A stretch of 64,000 bases of DNA, taken from Vibrio galatheae. GTDB lineage: Bacteria > Pseudomonadota > Gammaproteobacteria > Enterobacterales > Vibrionaceae. Each line of letters starts with the position of its first letter. Positions within the stretch are counted from its first letter, which is position 1. The stretch spans positions 1-64,000 of the forward strand of contig NZ_JXXV01000008.1 of assembly GCF_000967545.1 (NCBI RefSeq). Direction: 5' to 3'. Below the pieces are notes generated by a model, which saw nothing but the letters and a program-made list of their open reading frames with translations, was not told the DNA's origin and searched no databases. Below, piece by piece: positions 1 through 10,149 of the stretch. Both the position numbers and the translations under genes were made by a program.

Positions 1-102
1 TCAGTGGATGCGCATTATAGGAAGTTGAGATTTAAGCGCAAGCTCTTTTGCAAATAAAATAGAAAAAAGTGACTGTTTGGTGAGTTTGTATGCAAAAGCC
101 CC

Positions 103-130
103 AAAAAAGGGAGCAGATCGCTCCCTTTTT
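103..130. terminator. Hairpin terminator downstream of fre
   Basis: GGGAGC and GCTCCC pair around a 5-nt loop, flanked by A and T runs on both sides, so it can act in either direction. It sits just after the fre stop on the minus strand and ends the ubiD-ferredoxin-fre transcript. Confidence 0.75.
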
Positions 131-148
131 GACCAATTTTCTTACGCT

Positions 149-862
149 TTATATAAATGCGTAAGCATCCGCATACATTCTGTCAGCTTGCGCATTCTTG
201 TTTAGAGTAAACTGCTCACGCGCAGCCCCTGCCATTTCAAAACGCCCAGCAATATAGATATCGTACTCTGCCAGCGAATCAAAATCTTGATCGATTGCTT
301 GCAGAACATTTCCCACCTTGCCTTGCCAATCTGCTGGCGCATTTTCTAAAACAGGCACAAAGGTAACGTTACGGTGAGCATCGGCAATTTGTACCAACTC
401 TTGTTTTGCATAAAGTTGTTGCTCGTCTCTGCCGCCCCAGTATAAATGGATAGGGTTGGTAATATTTTGTGCAATACAGTGATCAAGAATCGAACGCACA
501 TAGCTAAAACCTGTCCCACCCGCAATCAGCAGGATTGGACGTTCGCTCTCTTCTTTGACCCAAGCTTCACCATGAGGAGCGTCAATGGTGATATCGCCAC
601 CTTGTTCTAGTGCCGCTTTCATTGCTTCCACAACTTCGTGGGCGTAAGCATTTTGCTCCGCTGCACCAATATGCAGCTCCAACTCACCTTCATGGCGACA
701 AGGGCTACTTGCAATCGAAAATGGTCTTTTGTCTTTTTCACCCATTACGACCATAAGATACTGACCGGCTTTGAAACTAACCGGGCTTTCTGGGTGCAAT
801 AGAACTTGATAAGTATTGCAAGCCAAAGGCTGGATTGACTTTACTTTACATTGAATAGTCAT
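149..862 (-). CDS. fre: NAD(P)H-flavin reductase Fre
   Basis: 237 residues, the usual length for Fre/LuxG-type flavin reductases. It reduces free FMN, FAD or riboflavin with NAD(P)H in the cytoplasm. The sequence shows the ferredoxin-reductase fold: an N-terminal flavin-binding barrel with RPFSIAS (about residues 46-52), followed by the nucleotide-binding half with [15 protein letters not shown] (about 110-124) and [10 protein letters not shown] near the C terminus. It is the last gene of ubiD-ferredoxin-fre, 14 bp after the ferredoxin gene. In E. coli fre also follows ubiD. Reduced FMN is the precursor of the prenylated FMN cofactor that UbiD needs, so the linkage is functionally sensible; that connection is inference. 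Confidence 0.93.
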   Translation of the reverse strand: MTIQCKVKSIQPLACNTYQVLLHPESPVSFKAGQYLMVVMGEKDKRPFSIASSPCRHEGELELHIGAAEQNAYAHEVVEAMKAALEQGGDITIDAPHGEAWVKEESERPILLIAGGTGFSYVRSILDHCIAQNITNPIHLYWGGRDEQQLYAKQELVQIADAHRNVTFVPVLENAPADWQGKVGNVLQAIDQDFDSLAEYDIYIAGRFEMAGAAREQFTLNKNAQADRMYADAYAFI

Positions 863-876
863 GGTGTTCCTCTTAC

Positions 877-1146
877 TTACTCATCAAAAGTAAGTACTAA
901 TTTACTTTCTGCGAAGGCTTGGCAAGCAAATATCCAACCTTGTTGTTGCTCTTTCTCAGTGAGCATAGGTTCAAGGTGATACGAGACTGTCCCTTCTAGT
1001 TTACGACATAAACAGGCAGCGCATGCACCTACCTGGCATCGGTGGGGAAAGCGGATATTATTGTTGAGCGCCGCTTGCAACACCGTTTGTCCATCTTGCA
1101 CTTCGAATTGGATGTTTTCAGGCAACAAGATGACGGAATGCTTCAT
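877..1146 (-). CDS. Plant-type 2Fe-2S ferredoxin
   Basis: 89 residues with the plant-type [2Fe-2S] ligand pattern C37-x4-C42-x2-C45 and a distal Cys in FACQAF near residue 79. An extra Cys47 lies beside the cluster. It resembles YfaE-type small ferredoxins that keep ribonucleotide reductase NrdB active, but here it is not next to nrdAB. Its start overlaps the ubiD stop by 4 bp (ATGA arrangement), so the two are translationally coupled, and fre follows 14 bp later. An electron path NAD(P)H to Fre to this ferredoxin is an inference from gene order; the client protein is not shown by the sequence. Confidence 0.85.
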   Translation of the reverse strand: MKHSVILLPENIQFEVQDGQTVLQAALNNNIRFPHRCQVGACAACLCRKLEGTVSYHLEPMLTEKEQQQGWIFACQAFAESKLVLTFDE

Positions 1147-2999
1147 AGGATACCCAACTTATCCCACATCGCATCGATTTTTGCTACAAGTTGTGGATCT
1201 TTCTTGATCGGTGTCCCCCACTCGCGAGCGACTTCCTCACCTTCAATTTTATTGGTTGCATCTAAAACCAGACAAGATCCTCGATTCTCTTTGGCCTCAA
1301 TTTGCTTAGTATCACGCGCAGGGTCCATACGAGTGGTGATCGCCCAAATAATGTCATTCCAATCTTTGGCATCAACATCTTCGTCACACAACACGATAAA
1401 TTTAGGTGTTCCACGCTCTAGCAGTAGTTGCTCTACCTTTTCCGCTATTTGTAGTGACTGGCCGGCAATTTGTTTGTTTAGGGTAACGACGGCAAAGCTA
1501 TTGTTGATTGCGGTTGGCGGAATATAGATATCGATAACGGCTGGGTTTCGCTCAATGAAAGAAGTTAGCTCTGAATGAGTCAACTGAGCGTCGGTTTTCT
1601 CGCATGACGGTACGCCGACCAGCTCAGCATCCCACTTCACTGTTGCATCCAAGCCCATCTTAGATCCTAAGCCGACCACTGGCGATGCAAAATCGAGCGA
1701 GTCAATTGGCGTATTGTCGATAAACAAGGTGTCCTTAACCGGATCCATATGCTCTGTCATGGCTGCTACGACTTGATTCCAATCTCGCGCGTTAACCTTT
1801 TCATCACACACCACAACAAACTTAGTGTACATAAATTGACGTAAGAAAGACCAAACGCCCATCATGACCCGTTTAGCATGACCAGGGTACTGCTTCTTCA
1901 TGGTGACGACGGCCATTCGATACGAGCAACCTTCTGGCGGCAGATAAAAGTCTTCTATTTCAGGAAACTGCTTTTGCAGAATCGGGACAAAAACTTCGTT
2001 GAGAGCAACGCCAAGAACCGCTGGCTCATCGGGTGGGCGTCCAGTGTAGGTACTGTGATAGATAGGCTCTTTACGCATAGTGATATGAGTAATAGTAAAC
2101 ACATGGTGCTTCTCTTTCTCATTGTAGTAGCCAGTGTGATCACCATAAGGGCCTTCATCAGCAAACTCGGTTGGGTCGATATAACCTTCCATGACGATTT
2201 CTGCACTGGCCGGTACGTCAAGATCGTTGCTGACAGACTTAACAACTTCTGTTTTCTTACCGCGAAGCAATCCTGCAAAAGCATACTCGGATAAGGTATC
2301 TGGAACCGGTGTTACCGCACCAAGAATAGTAGCAGGGTCAGCACCAAAAGCGACGGAAACAGGGAAAGGCTTGCCTGGATGAGTTTCCATCCAGTCACGT
2401 AAATCTAGAGCTCCACCACGATGGGCCAACCAGCGCATAATGATTTTATTGTTCGCGATTTTTTGCTGGCGATAGATTCCGAGGTTCTGGCGCTTCTTAT
2501 TTGGCCCCTTAGTTACTGTCAATCCCCAAGTGAGTAGTGGCGCGACATCGCCTTGCCAACAGCTCATAACCGGAACTTTATCTAAATCGACCTCTTCACC
2601 TTGCCAGACAATCTCTTGACACGCTGCTTTACGTAGCCGTTTCGCTGGCATATTCAGCACTTGCTTAAAAACTGGCAGCTTATCGAGCGCGTCTTTAAAC
2701 CCTTTAGGTGGCTCAGGTTCTTTTAAGTACGCCAGCAACTTACCGACCTCACGCAGTTCTTTGACGTCTTTACGTCCCATACCAATAGCCACGCGCTCAG
2801 GAGTACCAAACAAGTTGGTCAATACTGGCATGCTATAGCCGATAGGGTTTTCAAACAGCAGAGCTGGTCCACCAGCCCTTAGAGTTCGGTCGCTGATTTC
2901 CGTCATTTCATAATCGGGGTCAACCGGGTGGGAGATGCGTTTTAGCTTCCCCTGCTTTTCTAAGTGAGCGACAAAGTCGCGTAAATCCTTAAAACTCAT
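1143..2999 (-). CDS. ubiD: UbiD, 4-hydroxy-3-polyprenylbenzoate decarboxylase
   Basis: 618 residues, slightly longer than the E. coli enzyme (497), the usual longer Vibrio form. UbiD decarboxylates 4-hydroxy-3-octaprenylbenzoate in ubiquinone synthesis, using prenylated FMN made by UbiX. The family is recognisable from the N terminus ([20 protein letters not shown]), from [17 protein letters not shown] and NLGIYRQQ (about 150-180), from [22 protein letters not shown] (about 270-290) and from the [17 protein letters not shown] stretch. The start ATG has an upstream gap of about 90 bp to the next gene. It heads the ubiD-ferredoxin-fre operon. Confidence 0.95.
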   Translation of the reverse strand: MSFKDLRDFVAHLEKQGKLKRISHPVDPDYEMTEISDRTLRAGGPALLFENPIGYSMPVLTNLFGTPERVAIGMGRKDVKELREVGKLLAYLKEPEPPKGFKDALDKLPVFKQVLNMPAKRLRKAACQEIVWQGEEVDLDKVPVMSCWQGDVAPLLTWGLTVTKGPNKKRQNLGIYRQQKIANNKIIMRWLAHRGGALDLRDWMETHPGKPFPVSVAFGADPATILGAVTPVPDTLSEYAFAGLLRGKKTEVVKSVSNDLDVPASAEIVMEGYIDPTEFADEGPYGDHTGYYNEKEKHHVFTITHITMRKEPIYHSTYTGRPPDEPAVLGVALNEVFVPILQKQFPEIEDFYLPPEGCSYRMAVVTMKKQYPGHAKRVMMGVWSFLRQFMYTKFVVVCDEKVNARDWNQVVAAMTEHMDPVKDTLFIDNTPIDSLDFASPVVGLGSKMGLDATVKWDAELVGVPSCEKTDAQLTHSELTSFIERNPAVIDIYIPPTAINNSFAVVTLNKQIAGQSLQIAEKVEQLLLERGTPKFIVLCDEDVDAKDWNDIIWAITTRMDPARDTKQIEAKENRGSCLVLDATNKIEGEEVAREWGTPIKKDPQLVAKIDAMWDKLGIL

Positions 3000-3038
3000 A
3001 GACCTAATAATGGCTGGTTAATTTGCAGGCAGTATAAC

Positions 3039-3068
3039 AAAAAGAGGGACCTTTCGGTCCCTCTTTTT
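3039..3068. terminator. Strong hairpin terminator between the 3.1-kb gene and ubiD
   Basis: A 13-bp stem (AAAAAGAGGGACC with its complement) closed by a TTTC loop and flanked by A/T runs. It ends the minus-strand gene whose stop is at 3091 and isolates the ubiD operon. Confidence 0.85.
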
Positions 3069-3090
3069 GATGTGGTTATATGTCGTAATA

Positions 3091-4083
3091 TTACTGGCTC
3101 AGTACACTTAATATAGCGCGACTATTTACTTTTTGATTGTTGCTTGCCAACTCTTCGAGCCAAGAGTGATAACCTTGACGAGCCAACTCTCCAGCAATAA
3201 ATTTCGCGTCGTCTGACGAAGCCATCCGCGCGATCAAAAACTCTTTTACCTCACCCGACATTGGTTTCACTTTGGTCAGTTCAGTGATGGCTCGTGCTTG
3301 TAAGCTCGGGTTAGTTGACGCTCGCATCACTTGCTCGATAGAGAACTTATCCGCCACTTGAGCGAGACGGACTAACTCTGACTCGCTTTGAAAATCCGCT
3401 TTCATCAGCCACAGTAATTTATAAACCTCGGGATCTTCACTCACTTGAGCCAGTCTAACCATCACCTGTGAAGAGGGAAGCCAACTGACCACCGCAGCTT
3501 GGGTCAGTTGCTTGGCTAATTTATCTACAGCTTGCGGGGATAAACTATCTAGCTCTCGAATCAAAAGTGCTTCACGTGCCTGAATTTGATAATCACTTCC
3601 CGATAACCACTGTTTTAGAATCAGCTCACCACGTTCAGCATCGAGTATAAATGTCAAAGTCGATTGATCTTGTCGCCACTGTTTAAGTAAACGATTTGCA
3701 ATTGCGGGGTAATTAAAAGCCGGAATAGAAAACTCGTAGCCATCCCCGCGCTCTAATACTTGGTAAGTCGGCACCATAGATTGCTGCTCTTCAACAAAGA
3801 TCGCCATTTTCGGAGTCAAAATCAGATTTTGCTCTTCGACTTTCTTCAGCAGTAAATAGCGAGATGCCTCTTGCACGGGCAGTGCCAGCCTTTGCAGGGC
3901 AAAATTGAGACCATCAGTATCATCTTCGATGGCATACTGAAGCAGCTCCGCGACTTTATCGTGAACTTGGGGCTCTTGTAGCCATTGCTCGACACGCTGA
4001 GGATCCATCTCAGTTGCGGCGGCGGGTACTCCGGTAAGAAGTGCGATAGACAGGAGTACCGACGACAACATTCCTTGTTGCAT
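3091..4083 (-). CDS. Secreted alpha-helical protein of unknown function
   Basis: About 330 residues. I do not recognise a named family. The start at 4083 is chosen because AAGGAGG lies 6 bp upstream and gives a clean signal peptide (MQQGMLSSVLLSIALLTG, cleavage after PAAA); a longer frame from 4152 lacks both. The mature protein is rich in Leu, Glu, Gln and Ala with repeated helix-like blocks (for example LVRLAQVADKFSIEQVMRA and LQARAITELTKVKPM), suggesting a HEAT-like or helical-repeat periplasmic protein. No catalytic motif or metal site is evident. It lies between rho and ubiD, has its own terminator and is probably monocistronic. Confidence 0.72.
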   Translation of the reverse strand: MQQGMLSSVLLSIALLTGVPAAATEMDPQRVEQWLQEPQVHDKVAELLQYAIEDDTDGLNFALQRLALPVQEASRYLLLKKVEEQNLILTPKMAIFVEEQQSMVPTYQVLERGDGYEFSIPAFNYPAIANRLLKQWRQDQSTLTFILDAERGELILKQWLSGSDYQIQAREALLIRELDSLSPQAVDKLAKQLTQAAVVSWLPSSQVMVRLAQVSEDPEVYKLLWLMKADFQSESELVRLAQVADKFSIEQVMRASTNPSLQARAITELTKVKPMSGEVKEFLIARMASSDDAKFIAGELARQGYHSWLEELASNNQKVNSRAILSVLSQ

Positions 4084-4141
4084 GTTAACCTCCTTGTAAC
4101 ATATTGCACCATTGTGCTCGCTATCAATAGATAATGCAAAC

Positions 4142-4169
4142 AAAAACGCCACCGAAATCGGTGGCGTTT
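4142..4169. terminator. Rho-gene hairpin terminator
   Basis: AAACGCCACCGA pairs with TCGGTGGCGTTT around a short loop and is followed on the minus strand by T-rich sequence. It ends the rho transcript. Confidence 0.8.
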
Positions 4170-4186
4170 ATAAATACATTTATTGA

Positions 4187-5446
4187 CTACTGACGACGCA
4201 TCGCATCAAAGAATTCATCGTTAGTTTTGGTCATTGCAAGCTTGTCGATTAGAAACTCCATCGCATCGATTTCACCCATAGGATGAACAATCTTACGTAG
4301 GATCCACATCTTCTGCAGTTCTTCGTTCTTAGTCAACAGCTCTTCACGACGCGTACCTGAGCGGTTGAAGTCGATAGCTGGGAAGACTCGCTTCTCGGCA
4401 ATTTTACGGTTCAGGTGAATTTCCATGTTACCTGTACCTTTAAACTCTTCGTAGATAACTTCATCCATCTTAGAGCCTGTATCGACCAGTGCAGTCGCCA
4501 GAATTGTCAGGCTACCGCCCTCTTCTACGTTACGTGCTGCGCCGAAGAAACGCTTAGGACGGTGCAGAGCATTGGCATCAACACCACCAGTAAGTACTTT
4601 ACCCGATGAAGGAACAACCGTGTTGTATGCACGAGCAAGACGAGTGATAGAGTCAAGCAAGATAACGACGTCTTTCTTGTGTTCTACAAGACGTTTCGCT
4701 TTTTCAATCACCATCTCAGCAACTTGAACGTGGCGAGATGCAGGCTCATCAAAAGTCGAAGCAATCACTTCGCCTTTTACTAGGCGCTGCATTTCTGTAA
4801 CTTCTTCTGGACGTTCGTCGATAAGAAGTACCATAAGTTCACATTCTGGGTGATTGTAAGCAATGCTCTGAGCAATGTTTTGCAGCAGCATTGTTTTACC
4901 CGCTTTTGGCGGCGCAACAATCAGACCACGCTGACCTTTACCAATCGGTGAAGCAAGGTCTAGGACACGGGCTGTAATATCTTCAGTCGAACCATTACCA
5001 CGCTCCATCACCATACGCTCGTTGGCGTGCAGCGGCGTCAAGTTTTCAAATAGAATCTTGTTACGCGCGTTATCAGGTTTATCATCGTTAACTGTATTGA
5101 CTTTTAATAGAGCAAAGTATCGCTCACCGTCTTTAGGTGGACGAATCTTACCGGCAATCGAGTCACCCGTACGTAGGTTGAAACGGCGGATCTGACTTGG
5201 AGATACATAGATGTCATCTGGGCCTGCCAAGTAAGAACTGTCTGCACTGCGCAAGAAACCAAAACCGTCTTGAAGTATTTCCAGAACCCCGTCGCCAAAA
5301 ATGTCTTCGCCGCTTTTCGCGTGAGCTTTTAAGATAGCGAAGATGATGTCTTGTTTTCTTAAACGAGCTAGGTTTTCAAGGCCCAAGCTTTCGCCAAGTT
5401 TGACAAGATCAGACACAGGTCTATTCTTCAGTTCTGTTAGATTCAT
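4187..5446 (-). CDS. rho: Transcription termination factor Rho
   Basis: 419 residues from the ATG at 5446, which matches the E. coli length and its N terminus [12 protein letters not shown] start at 5470 would add eight residues but has no convincing ribosome binding site. Rho is the hexameric RNA-dependent ATPase that ends transcription of untranslated RNA. Visible parts: N-terminal helical domain, cold-shock-like RNA-binding domain ([19 protein letters not shown], about 60-80), Walker A PPKAGKT (about 179-185), Walker [16 protein letters not shown] (about 260-275) and the Q/R-loop regions. It follows trxA on the same strand with its own leader, as in E. coli. Confidence 0.97.
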   Translation of the reverse strand: MNLTELKNRPVSDLVKLGESLGLENLARLRKQDIIFAILKAHAKSGEDIFGDGVLEILQDGFGFLRSADSSYLAGPDDIYVSPSQIRRFNLRTGDSIAGKIRPPKDGERYFALLKVNTVNDDKPDNARNKILFENLTPLHANERMVMERGNGSTEDITARVLDLASPIGKGQRGLIVAPPKAGKTMLLQNIAQSIAYNHPECELMVLLIDERPEEVTEMQRLVKGEVIASTFDEPASRHVQVAEMVIEKAKRLVEHKKDVVILLDSITRLARAYNTVVPSSGKVLTGGVDANALHRPKRFFGAARNVEEGGSLTILATALVDTGSKMDEVIYEEFKGTGNMEIHLNRKIAEKRVFPAIDFNRSGTRREELLTKNEELQKMWILRKIVHPMGEIDAMEFLIDKLAMTKTNDEFFDAMRRQ

Positions 5447-5594
5447 GGTGGTGGATACTTTTTTAGTCAAAATAGGATCTGTTATTTAATTAAGATGAAT
5501 TTGGTCACAGGATCGACCAAGAAGAGAAACTTGTTTATTTAACGTGCGATAAATTAGCACTAAATACTAGCCTAGTCTAGATTTTGTTGGTGTT

Positions 5595-5631
5595 CAAAAA
5601 ACAAAACCGTGCATGGGTTAAAATGCACGGT
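5595..5631 (-). terminator. trxA terminator
   Basis: ACCGTGCAT and ATGCACGGT form a 9-bp stem around an 8-nt loop just past the trxA stop. On the minus strand it runs into TTTGTTTTTT, a standard factor-independent terminator. Confidence 0.8.
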
Positions 5632-5647
5632 CTCATTTCATCTGCGA

Positions 5648-5974
5648 TTATAGATTCGCGTCTAGAAACTCTTTAAGTTGAGTTTTAGACAACGCACCAA
5701 CTTTTGTTGCTGCTACGTTACCGTCTTTGAAAAGTAGTAACGTTGGAATACCGCGAATACCAAACTTAGGTGGAGTACCTGCGTTATGGTCGATATTTAG
5801 TTTACCGATAGTGAGTTTGCCTTCGTACTCGTCGGCAATTTCGTCCAGGATAGGCGCAATCATCTTACAAGGACCACACCATTCTGCCCAAAAATCCACT
5901 AGTACCGGGCCTGCAGCATTGATTACATCGTTTTCAAAACCGTCATCAGTCAGCTGCAAAATCTTGTCACTCAT
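5648..5974 (-). CDS. trxA: Thioredoxin 1
   Basis: 108 residues from the ATG at 5974, which has GGAG 7-8 bp upstream; this is the exact family length. Thioredoxin reduces cytoplasmic protein disulfides and supplies electrons to ribonucleotide reductase and others. The redox motif WCGPC is present (about residues 32-36) in [15 protein letters not shown], with the cis-Pro in RGIPTLLLF. It sits upstream of rho and divergent from rhlB, the same trio order as in E. coli. Confidence 0.97.
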   Translation of the reverse strand: MSDKILQLTDDGFENDVINAAGPVLVDFWAEWCGPCKMIAPILDEIADEYEGKLTIGKLNIDHNAGTPPKFGIRGIPTLLLFKDGNVAATKVGALSKTQLKEFLDANL

Positions 5975-6086
5975 CTTCCACTCCAATGTGTTTTTCTGAA
6001 ACTGGTTGGATGATAACCAGTAAATAGATGCCCTATTGGAATGTATTTACTTTCGTATTGCAAGCTTTAGCTGATATTCTATAACA

Positions 6087-7388
6087 ATGAAAAAGACGCA
6101 TATCACAGAGCAAAAGTTCGCCGATTTGGGATTACACCCCCAAGTTACTGAAGGTTTGGTTAAAAAAGGGTTCGAATTTTGTACCCCGATCCAAGCTTTG
6201 GCGTTGCCGGTCCTGCTCACCGGCCAAGACATCGCAGGCCAGGCCCAAACGGGTACGGGTAAAACACTCGCTTTCCTGACTGCTACTTTTAACCACTTAC
6301 TGACTACGCCAGAACACGAAGGACGTAAGCCATCACAGCCGCGTGCCATCATCATGGCGCCAACGCGTGAATTAGCGATTCAGATCTACAACGATGCTGA
6401 ACCACTGATTGCTAGCACGGGTATTAAAGCAGGGCTGGCTTACGGTGGTGAGAGCTATGATAAGCAGCTTGCCAAACTAGAAGAAGGAGTCGATGTTCTC
6501 ATTGGCACCACTGGCCGTATTATCGATTTCTACAAACAGAAGGTATTTAACCTTAACCACATTCAAGCGGTTGTGCTTGATGAAGCTGACCGTATGTTCG
6601 ATCTCGGCTTCATTAAAGACATCCGTTTCTTGTTCCGCCGAATGCCTGAACCAAAAGAGCGTCTGAACATGCTGTTCTCCGCGACTCTATCTTACCGCGT
6701 ACAGGAACTGGCCTTCGAGCACATGCACAACCCAGAACACGTTGTTGTTGAGCCGGAGGTGAAAACAGGACACCGCATCCAAGAAGAACTCTTCTATCCA
6801 TCGAATGAACACAAGATGGCGCTGCTGCAAACGCTTATTGAAGAAGAATGGCCAGAACGTGCGATTATTTTTGCCAACACCAAACACAAGTGTGAGTCGA
6901 TTTGGGGGCATCTCGCGGCAGATGGTCATCGCGTAGGTCTACTGACGGGCGATGTTCCACAGAAAAAACGCGAACGCATTTTAGAGCAATTCACTAAAGG
7001 TGATGTTGATTTGCTTGTCGCGACGGACGTTGCAGCACGTGGCCTGCACATTCCACAAGTGACTCACGTGTTTAACTTTGATCTTCCTGACGACTGTGAA
7101 GACTACGTACACCGTATTGGTCGTACAGGTCGTGCTGGCGCAAGTGGTCATTCAATTAGCTTTGCTTGTGAAGACTACGCAATTAACCTACCGCCGATTG
7201 AAGAGTATATTGAGCACGCAATTCCCGTGTCAGACTACGACCCAAGTGCTTTGATTGAAGATCTACCGGCACCGATTCGTATGCGTTCTAACCGTCCGCA
7301 ACAGCGTCGTACTAACACTGGTGGTTCACGCTCAGGCAATCGTCGTAACAACAACCGCTCTCGTCCACGTCAACAAAAGGATTCGTAA
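6087..7388 (+). CDS. rhlB: ATP-dependent RNA helicase RhlB
   Basis: 433 residues. RhlB is the DEAD-box helicase of the RNA degradosome, unwinding structured RNA ahead of PNPase. Motifs in order: Q motif [11 protein letters not shown] (about 29-39), Walker A AQTGTGKT (about 50-57), [19 protein letters not shown] (about 165), [16 protein letters not shown] and [10 protein letters not shown] (about 345). The C-terminal tail is Arg/Asn/Ser-rich and positively charged, the usual RNA-binding extension. It is divergent from trxA and followed after 7 bp by gppA, so the two are co-transcribed. Confidence 0.96.
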   Translation: MKKTHITEQKFADLGLHPQVTEGLVKKGFEFCTPIQALALPVLLTGQDIAGQAQTGTGKTLAFLTATFNHLLTTPEHEGRKPSQPRAIIMAPTRELAIQIYNDAEPLIASTGIKAGLAYGGESYDKQLAKLEEGVDVLIGTTGRIIDFYKQKVFNLNHIQAVVLDEADRMFDLGFIKDIRFLFRRMPEPKERLNMLFSATLSYRVQELAFEHMHNPEHVVVEPEVKTGHRIQEELFYPSNEHKMALLQTLIEEEWPERAIIFANTKHKCESIWGHLAADGHRVGLLTGDVPQKKRERILEQFTKGDVDLLVATDVAARGLHIPQVTHVFNFDLPDDCEDYVHRIGRTGRAGASGHSISFACEDYAINLPPIEEYIEHAIPVSDYDPSALIEDLPAPIRMRSNRPQQRRTNTGGSRSGNRRNNNRSRPRQQKDS

Positions 7389-7395
7389 GTCGTCT

Positions 7396-8886
7396 ATGAG
7401 CCAAGCCGTTTCATCTCCGCTTTATGCTGCCATCGACCTCGGGTCGAACAGTTTTCATATGCTCGTTGTGCGTCACATTGATGGCAGCGTACAAACGATG
7501 GCTAAAATTAAACGCAAAGTTCGTCTTGCGGCAGGTTTAGATGCACACAATGCACTCAGCCTAGAAGCTATGCAACGCGGGTGGGACTGCTTGAGTCTAT
7601 TTGCAGAACGACTGCAAGATATTCCTAAAGAAAACATTCGCATCGTCGGTACTGCGACACTTCGCACCGCAACCAATGTTGATGTTTTTCTTGCAAAGGC
7701 GAATCAGATCCTCGGGCATAAAATTGAAGTGATCTGTGGCGAAGAAGAAGCTGCGACCATCTATCGAGGGGTCGCACACACCTCGGGAGGTAGTGGTCGT
7801 CGTTTGGTGGTTGATATCGGGGGTGCCAGTACTGAGCTTATCATTGGTGAAGGATTTGAAGCTAAAGCGCTGACTAGCCTTAAGATGGGCTGTGTAACCT
7901 GGCTGGAACATCACTTTAAAGATCGTCAGTTAACCGCAACCAATTTCAACAACGCGATTCAAGCGGCCAAACAAACACTCGAACCTATACTAGAGCAATA
8001 CACTCAACTCGGCTGGGATGTCTGTGTTGGGGCATCGGGCACCGTTCAAGCTTTGCAAGAGATAATGCTCGCGCAAGGTATGGACGAGGTGATTACCCAC
8101 AGCAAATTGAAGCGTCTGCAAAAGCAAGCCATGCTGGCGGATCACCTCGAAGAGCTCGATATTGAAGGACTCACTTTAGAGCGCGCATTAGTGTTCCCGA
8201 GTGGTCTATCTATTCTTATTGCGATCTTTGAACTACTTGAGATTGAGTCAATGACACTCGCTGGAGGGGCATTACGTGAGGGCTTGGTGTACGAAATGGT
8301 CGATGAGCTAAAGCAAGACGACATTCGCGCCCGAACCATTGCCAGCGTCCAGACTCGTTACCAGATGGATGTGGCATACGCCCAGCAAGTCGCTGATATG
8401 GCAGCTAAACTACTGAGTGACTGCCAGCCAGACTGGATAGCAGAACCTCACGCTGGGGTGCTACTGGAAACCGCCGCGCAACTGCATGAAATCGGATTAA
8501 CCATTGATTTCAAGAAAGGCGGCGAACACAGTGCCTATCTGCTGCAGAATCTCGATTTACCGGGTTATACCCGTGCGCAGAAACATCTGCTGGGCGAGCT
8601 TACTCGCCGTTATCGTGAACAACTGACTTCTCTGCCTGAGCAACATGCTCTATCCAGTACTAGTGCGAAACGTGTCCTACGCCTGTTACGTTTGGCCGTA
8701 TTGCTCACACACAGGCGTAATTCAGACCTTGAGCCACATATCACCATCAGCTCAAACGATGACAAAATCACGCTAACACTCAAGGCCGCATGGCTTAAAG
8801 CGAATCCACTCACCGCGGCCGAGCTTGAAATCGAAGCTAACCGCCAAAGTGATATTGGTTGGCCACTATCGATTGTTGAATACTAA
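7396..8886 (+). CDS. gppA: Guanosine pentaphosphatase/exopolyphosphatase GppA
   Basis: 496 residues from the ATG at 7396, 7 bp after rhlB; a longer open frame starting inside rhlB is an extension artefact. GppA hydrolyses pppGpp to ppGpp and degrades polyphosphate. It carries the Ppx/GppA ASKHA-fold motifs: [14 protein letters not shown] at the start, [10 protein letters not shown] (about 90-100), [24 protein letters not shown] (about 140-150) and GASGTVQAL, followed by the C-terminal HD-like domain ([14 protein letters not shown] and [11 protein letters not shown]). It ends at a bidirectional terminator shared with yhhQ. Confidence 0.94.
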   Translation: MSQAVSSPLYAAIDLGSNSFHMLVVRHIDGSVQTMAKIKRKVRLAAGLDAHNALSLEAMQRGWDCLSLFAERLQDIPKENIRIVGTATLRTATNVDVFLAKANQILGHKIEVICGEEEAATIYRGVAHTSGGSGRRLVVDIGGASTELIIGEGFEAKALTSLKMGCVTWLEHHFKDRQLTATNFNNAIQAAKQTLEPILEQYTQLGWDVCVGASGTVQALQEIMLAQGMDEVITHSKLKRLQKQAMLADHLEELDIEGLTLERALVFPSGLSILIAIFELLEIESMTLAGGALREGLVYEMVDELKQDDIRARTIASVQTRYQMDVAYAQQVADMAAKLLSDCQPDWIAEPHAGVLLETAAQLHEIGLTIDFKKGGEHSAYLLQNLDLPGYTRAQKHLLGELTRRYREQLTSLPEQHALSSTSAKRVLRLLRLAVLLTHRRNSDLEPHITISSNDDKITLTLKAAWLKANPLTAAELEIEANRQSDIGWPLSIVEY

Positions 8887-8913
8887 TCCGTTAGCGACAG
8901 ACTCAATGAATAC

Positions 8914-8947
8914 AAAAAAGCCCGAGAGATAACATCCCTCGGGCTTT
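8914..8947. terminator. Bidirectional terminator between gppA and yhhQ
   Basis: AAAGCCCGAG and CTCGGGCTTT form a 10-bp stem with an 11-nt loop, flanked by A and T tracts, between convergent gppA and yhhQ. Confidence 0.85.
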
Positions 8948-8962
8948 CTATTTGTACCAAAA

Positions 8963-9631
8963 CTAGTTCGCGCCAATGATCTTGAATTCTGGGTTCACTG
9001 CAGTGAGTTTTCTCACTAAGTAGTTAAGTAACACCCCATACATAGGGACAAACAAGCCTAAGCTAATCACCAGCTTAAAACCATAATCGACCAAGGCAAT
9101 TTCCGTCCAATGCTGTGCCATAAATGGATCTGGGCTTTGGTAAAAAGCAATCGCAAAGAAAGCGATTGTATCAAGCGCGTTACCAAACAGGGTCGAACAA
9201 GTTGGCGCGACCCACCACTGCTTGAGCTGACGTAGACGATTAAACACTTGCACATCCAATATCTGACCAAGCAAATAGGCCATAAAACTGGCGATCGCAA
9301 TTCGCGCTACGAACAGATTGAACTCGCCGAGCTGACTGAGACCTTGGAATGCACCTTCATAAAACAGCACGGATAAAGCGTAGGAAACCACCAATGCTGG
9401 AAGCATGACCAAGAAAATAATCCGACGGGCAAGCTGGGCACCGAAAATACGCACTGTCAGATCCGTTGCCAAAAAGATAAATGGAAACGTAAATGCGCCC
9501 CACGTGGTGTGGAAACCGAAAACAGTGAAAGGAATCTGAACCAGATAATTGCTTGATGCAATGATGATCAGGTGGAACAGAACTAATAGAAAAAGGGCTT
9601 TGCGCTGCTGCGCAGGGGTAAAGTTACTCAT
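8963..9631 (-). CDS. yhhQ: Queuosine precursor transporter YhhQ
   Basis: 222 residues, COG1738/VUT family. YhhQ is an inner-membrane permease that takes up preQ0/preQ1 for queuosine tRNA modification. It is strongly hydrophobic with about six membrane segments (ALFLLVLFHLIIIASSNYL, FTFPFIFLATDLTVRIFG, IIFLVMLPALVVSYALSVLF, IASFMAYLLGQILDVQVF and more); the FLATDLTVRIFG and NALDTIAFF blocks are family hallmarks. Six bases upstream is a preQ1-I-type element overlapping the ribosome binding site, which independently supports the substrate assignment. Confidence 0.93.
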   Translation of the reverse strand: MSNFTPAQQRKALFLLVLFHLIIIASSNYLVQIPFTVFGFHTTWGAFTFPFIFLATDLTVRIFGAQLARRIIFLVMLPALVVSYALSVLFYEGAFQGLSQLGEFNLFVARIAIASFMAYLLGQILDVQVFNRLRQLKQWWVAPTCSTLFGNALDTIAFFAIAFYQSPDPFMAQHWTEIALVDYGFKLVISLGLFVPMYGVLLNYLVRKLTAVNPEFKIIGAN

Positions 9632-9637
9632 GCGTTA

Positions 9638-9673
9638 CCTTTTTAGTTTGGTTTGGGGTTGAGGGAACCCAAA
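9638..9673 (-). promoter_or_regulatory. preQ1-I riboswitch in the yhhQ leader
   Basis: On the minus strand the RNA folds as a short hairpin, UUUGGGUU / AACCCCAAA, with a small pyrimidine loop (CCCUC), followed by an A-rich tail ending in AAAAAGG. The layout UGGGU-loop-AACCCCA-A-rich tail matches the well-studied Thermoanaerobacter preQ1-I aptamer almost position for position. The loop CCU can pair with AGG of the tail, forming the H-type pseudoknot, and that AGG is the yhhQ ribosome binding site, 6 bp before the ATG. Ligand binding would therefore hide it and shut off translation. Fold and match are read from the sequence; function is inferred from the family. Confidence 0.85.
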
Positions 9674-9834
9674 TCGAACCTATTCCAAGCCAAGGAAAGA
9701 TTCTTACCAACAATGTTAAATGAAATTTTCCGCGATAATTTACTGTGATGAATATCGCGGCGGGCGATTATACATTAACCAATCTTAGCTGCAACTGGTT
9801 AGCATTAAGCAATCGTTGGCGGAGCGAACTGGGC

Positions 9835-10149
9835 TTAAAAACCGCGCTTAAGTAACGCAGCTAAAAAATCGAGTTCTTGTTGAGACTCTTCAATCATCAG
9901 CGCTTCAAACCAGACACTTTCGCTGTAATGCTCTGATTTTAAGAACAGTTGACAGCCTTCAAAATCAATCAGCCAAGAGTGAATATCCGCATCCCACTGC
10001 TTTTCCACAACCGAGGCAGACAACAAAGCAACCAACTTATCCGCAAGTTGGGGAAAGCTATCAAAATCAAAGCGCGGCGTGCGAATGATGAGGCGTCCCT
10101 CTTGAGCGTGGTATTCCACTAAGCCAAACTCTGTGTGTGTATCAGCCAT
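9835..10149 (-). CDS. DUF3630 family protein
   Basis: 104 residues, no signal peptide or membrane segment. It is the small conserved protein found next to recQ in vibrios (DUF3630), of unknown function. It is acidic with several aromatics (DADIHSWLIDFEGCQLFLKS). Its start overlaps the end of recQ by 8 bp, so it is translated from the recQ message. I cannot assign an activity; a role linked to RecQ is only suggested by the overlap. Confidence 0.75.
   Translation of the reverse strand: MADTHTEFGLVEYHAQEGRLIIRTPRFDFDSFPQLADKLVALLSASVVEKQWDADIHSWLIDFEGCQLFLKSEHYSESVWFEALMIEESQQELDFLAALLKRGF

Noticed and set aside
7255..7395. N-terminal extension of gppA into rhlB
   Set aside because: The ATG at 7396 gives the family N terminus; upstream codons are an alternative frame of rhlB.
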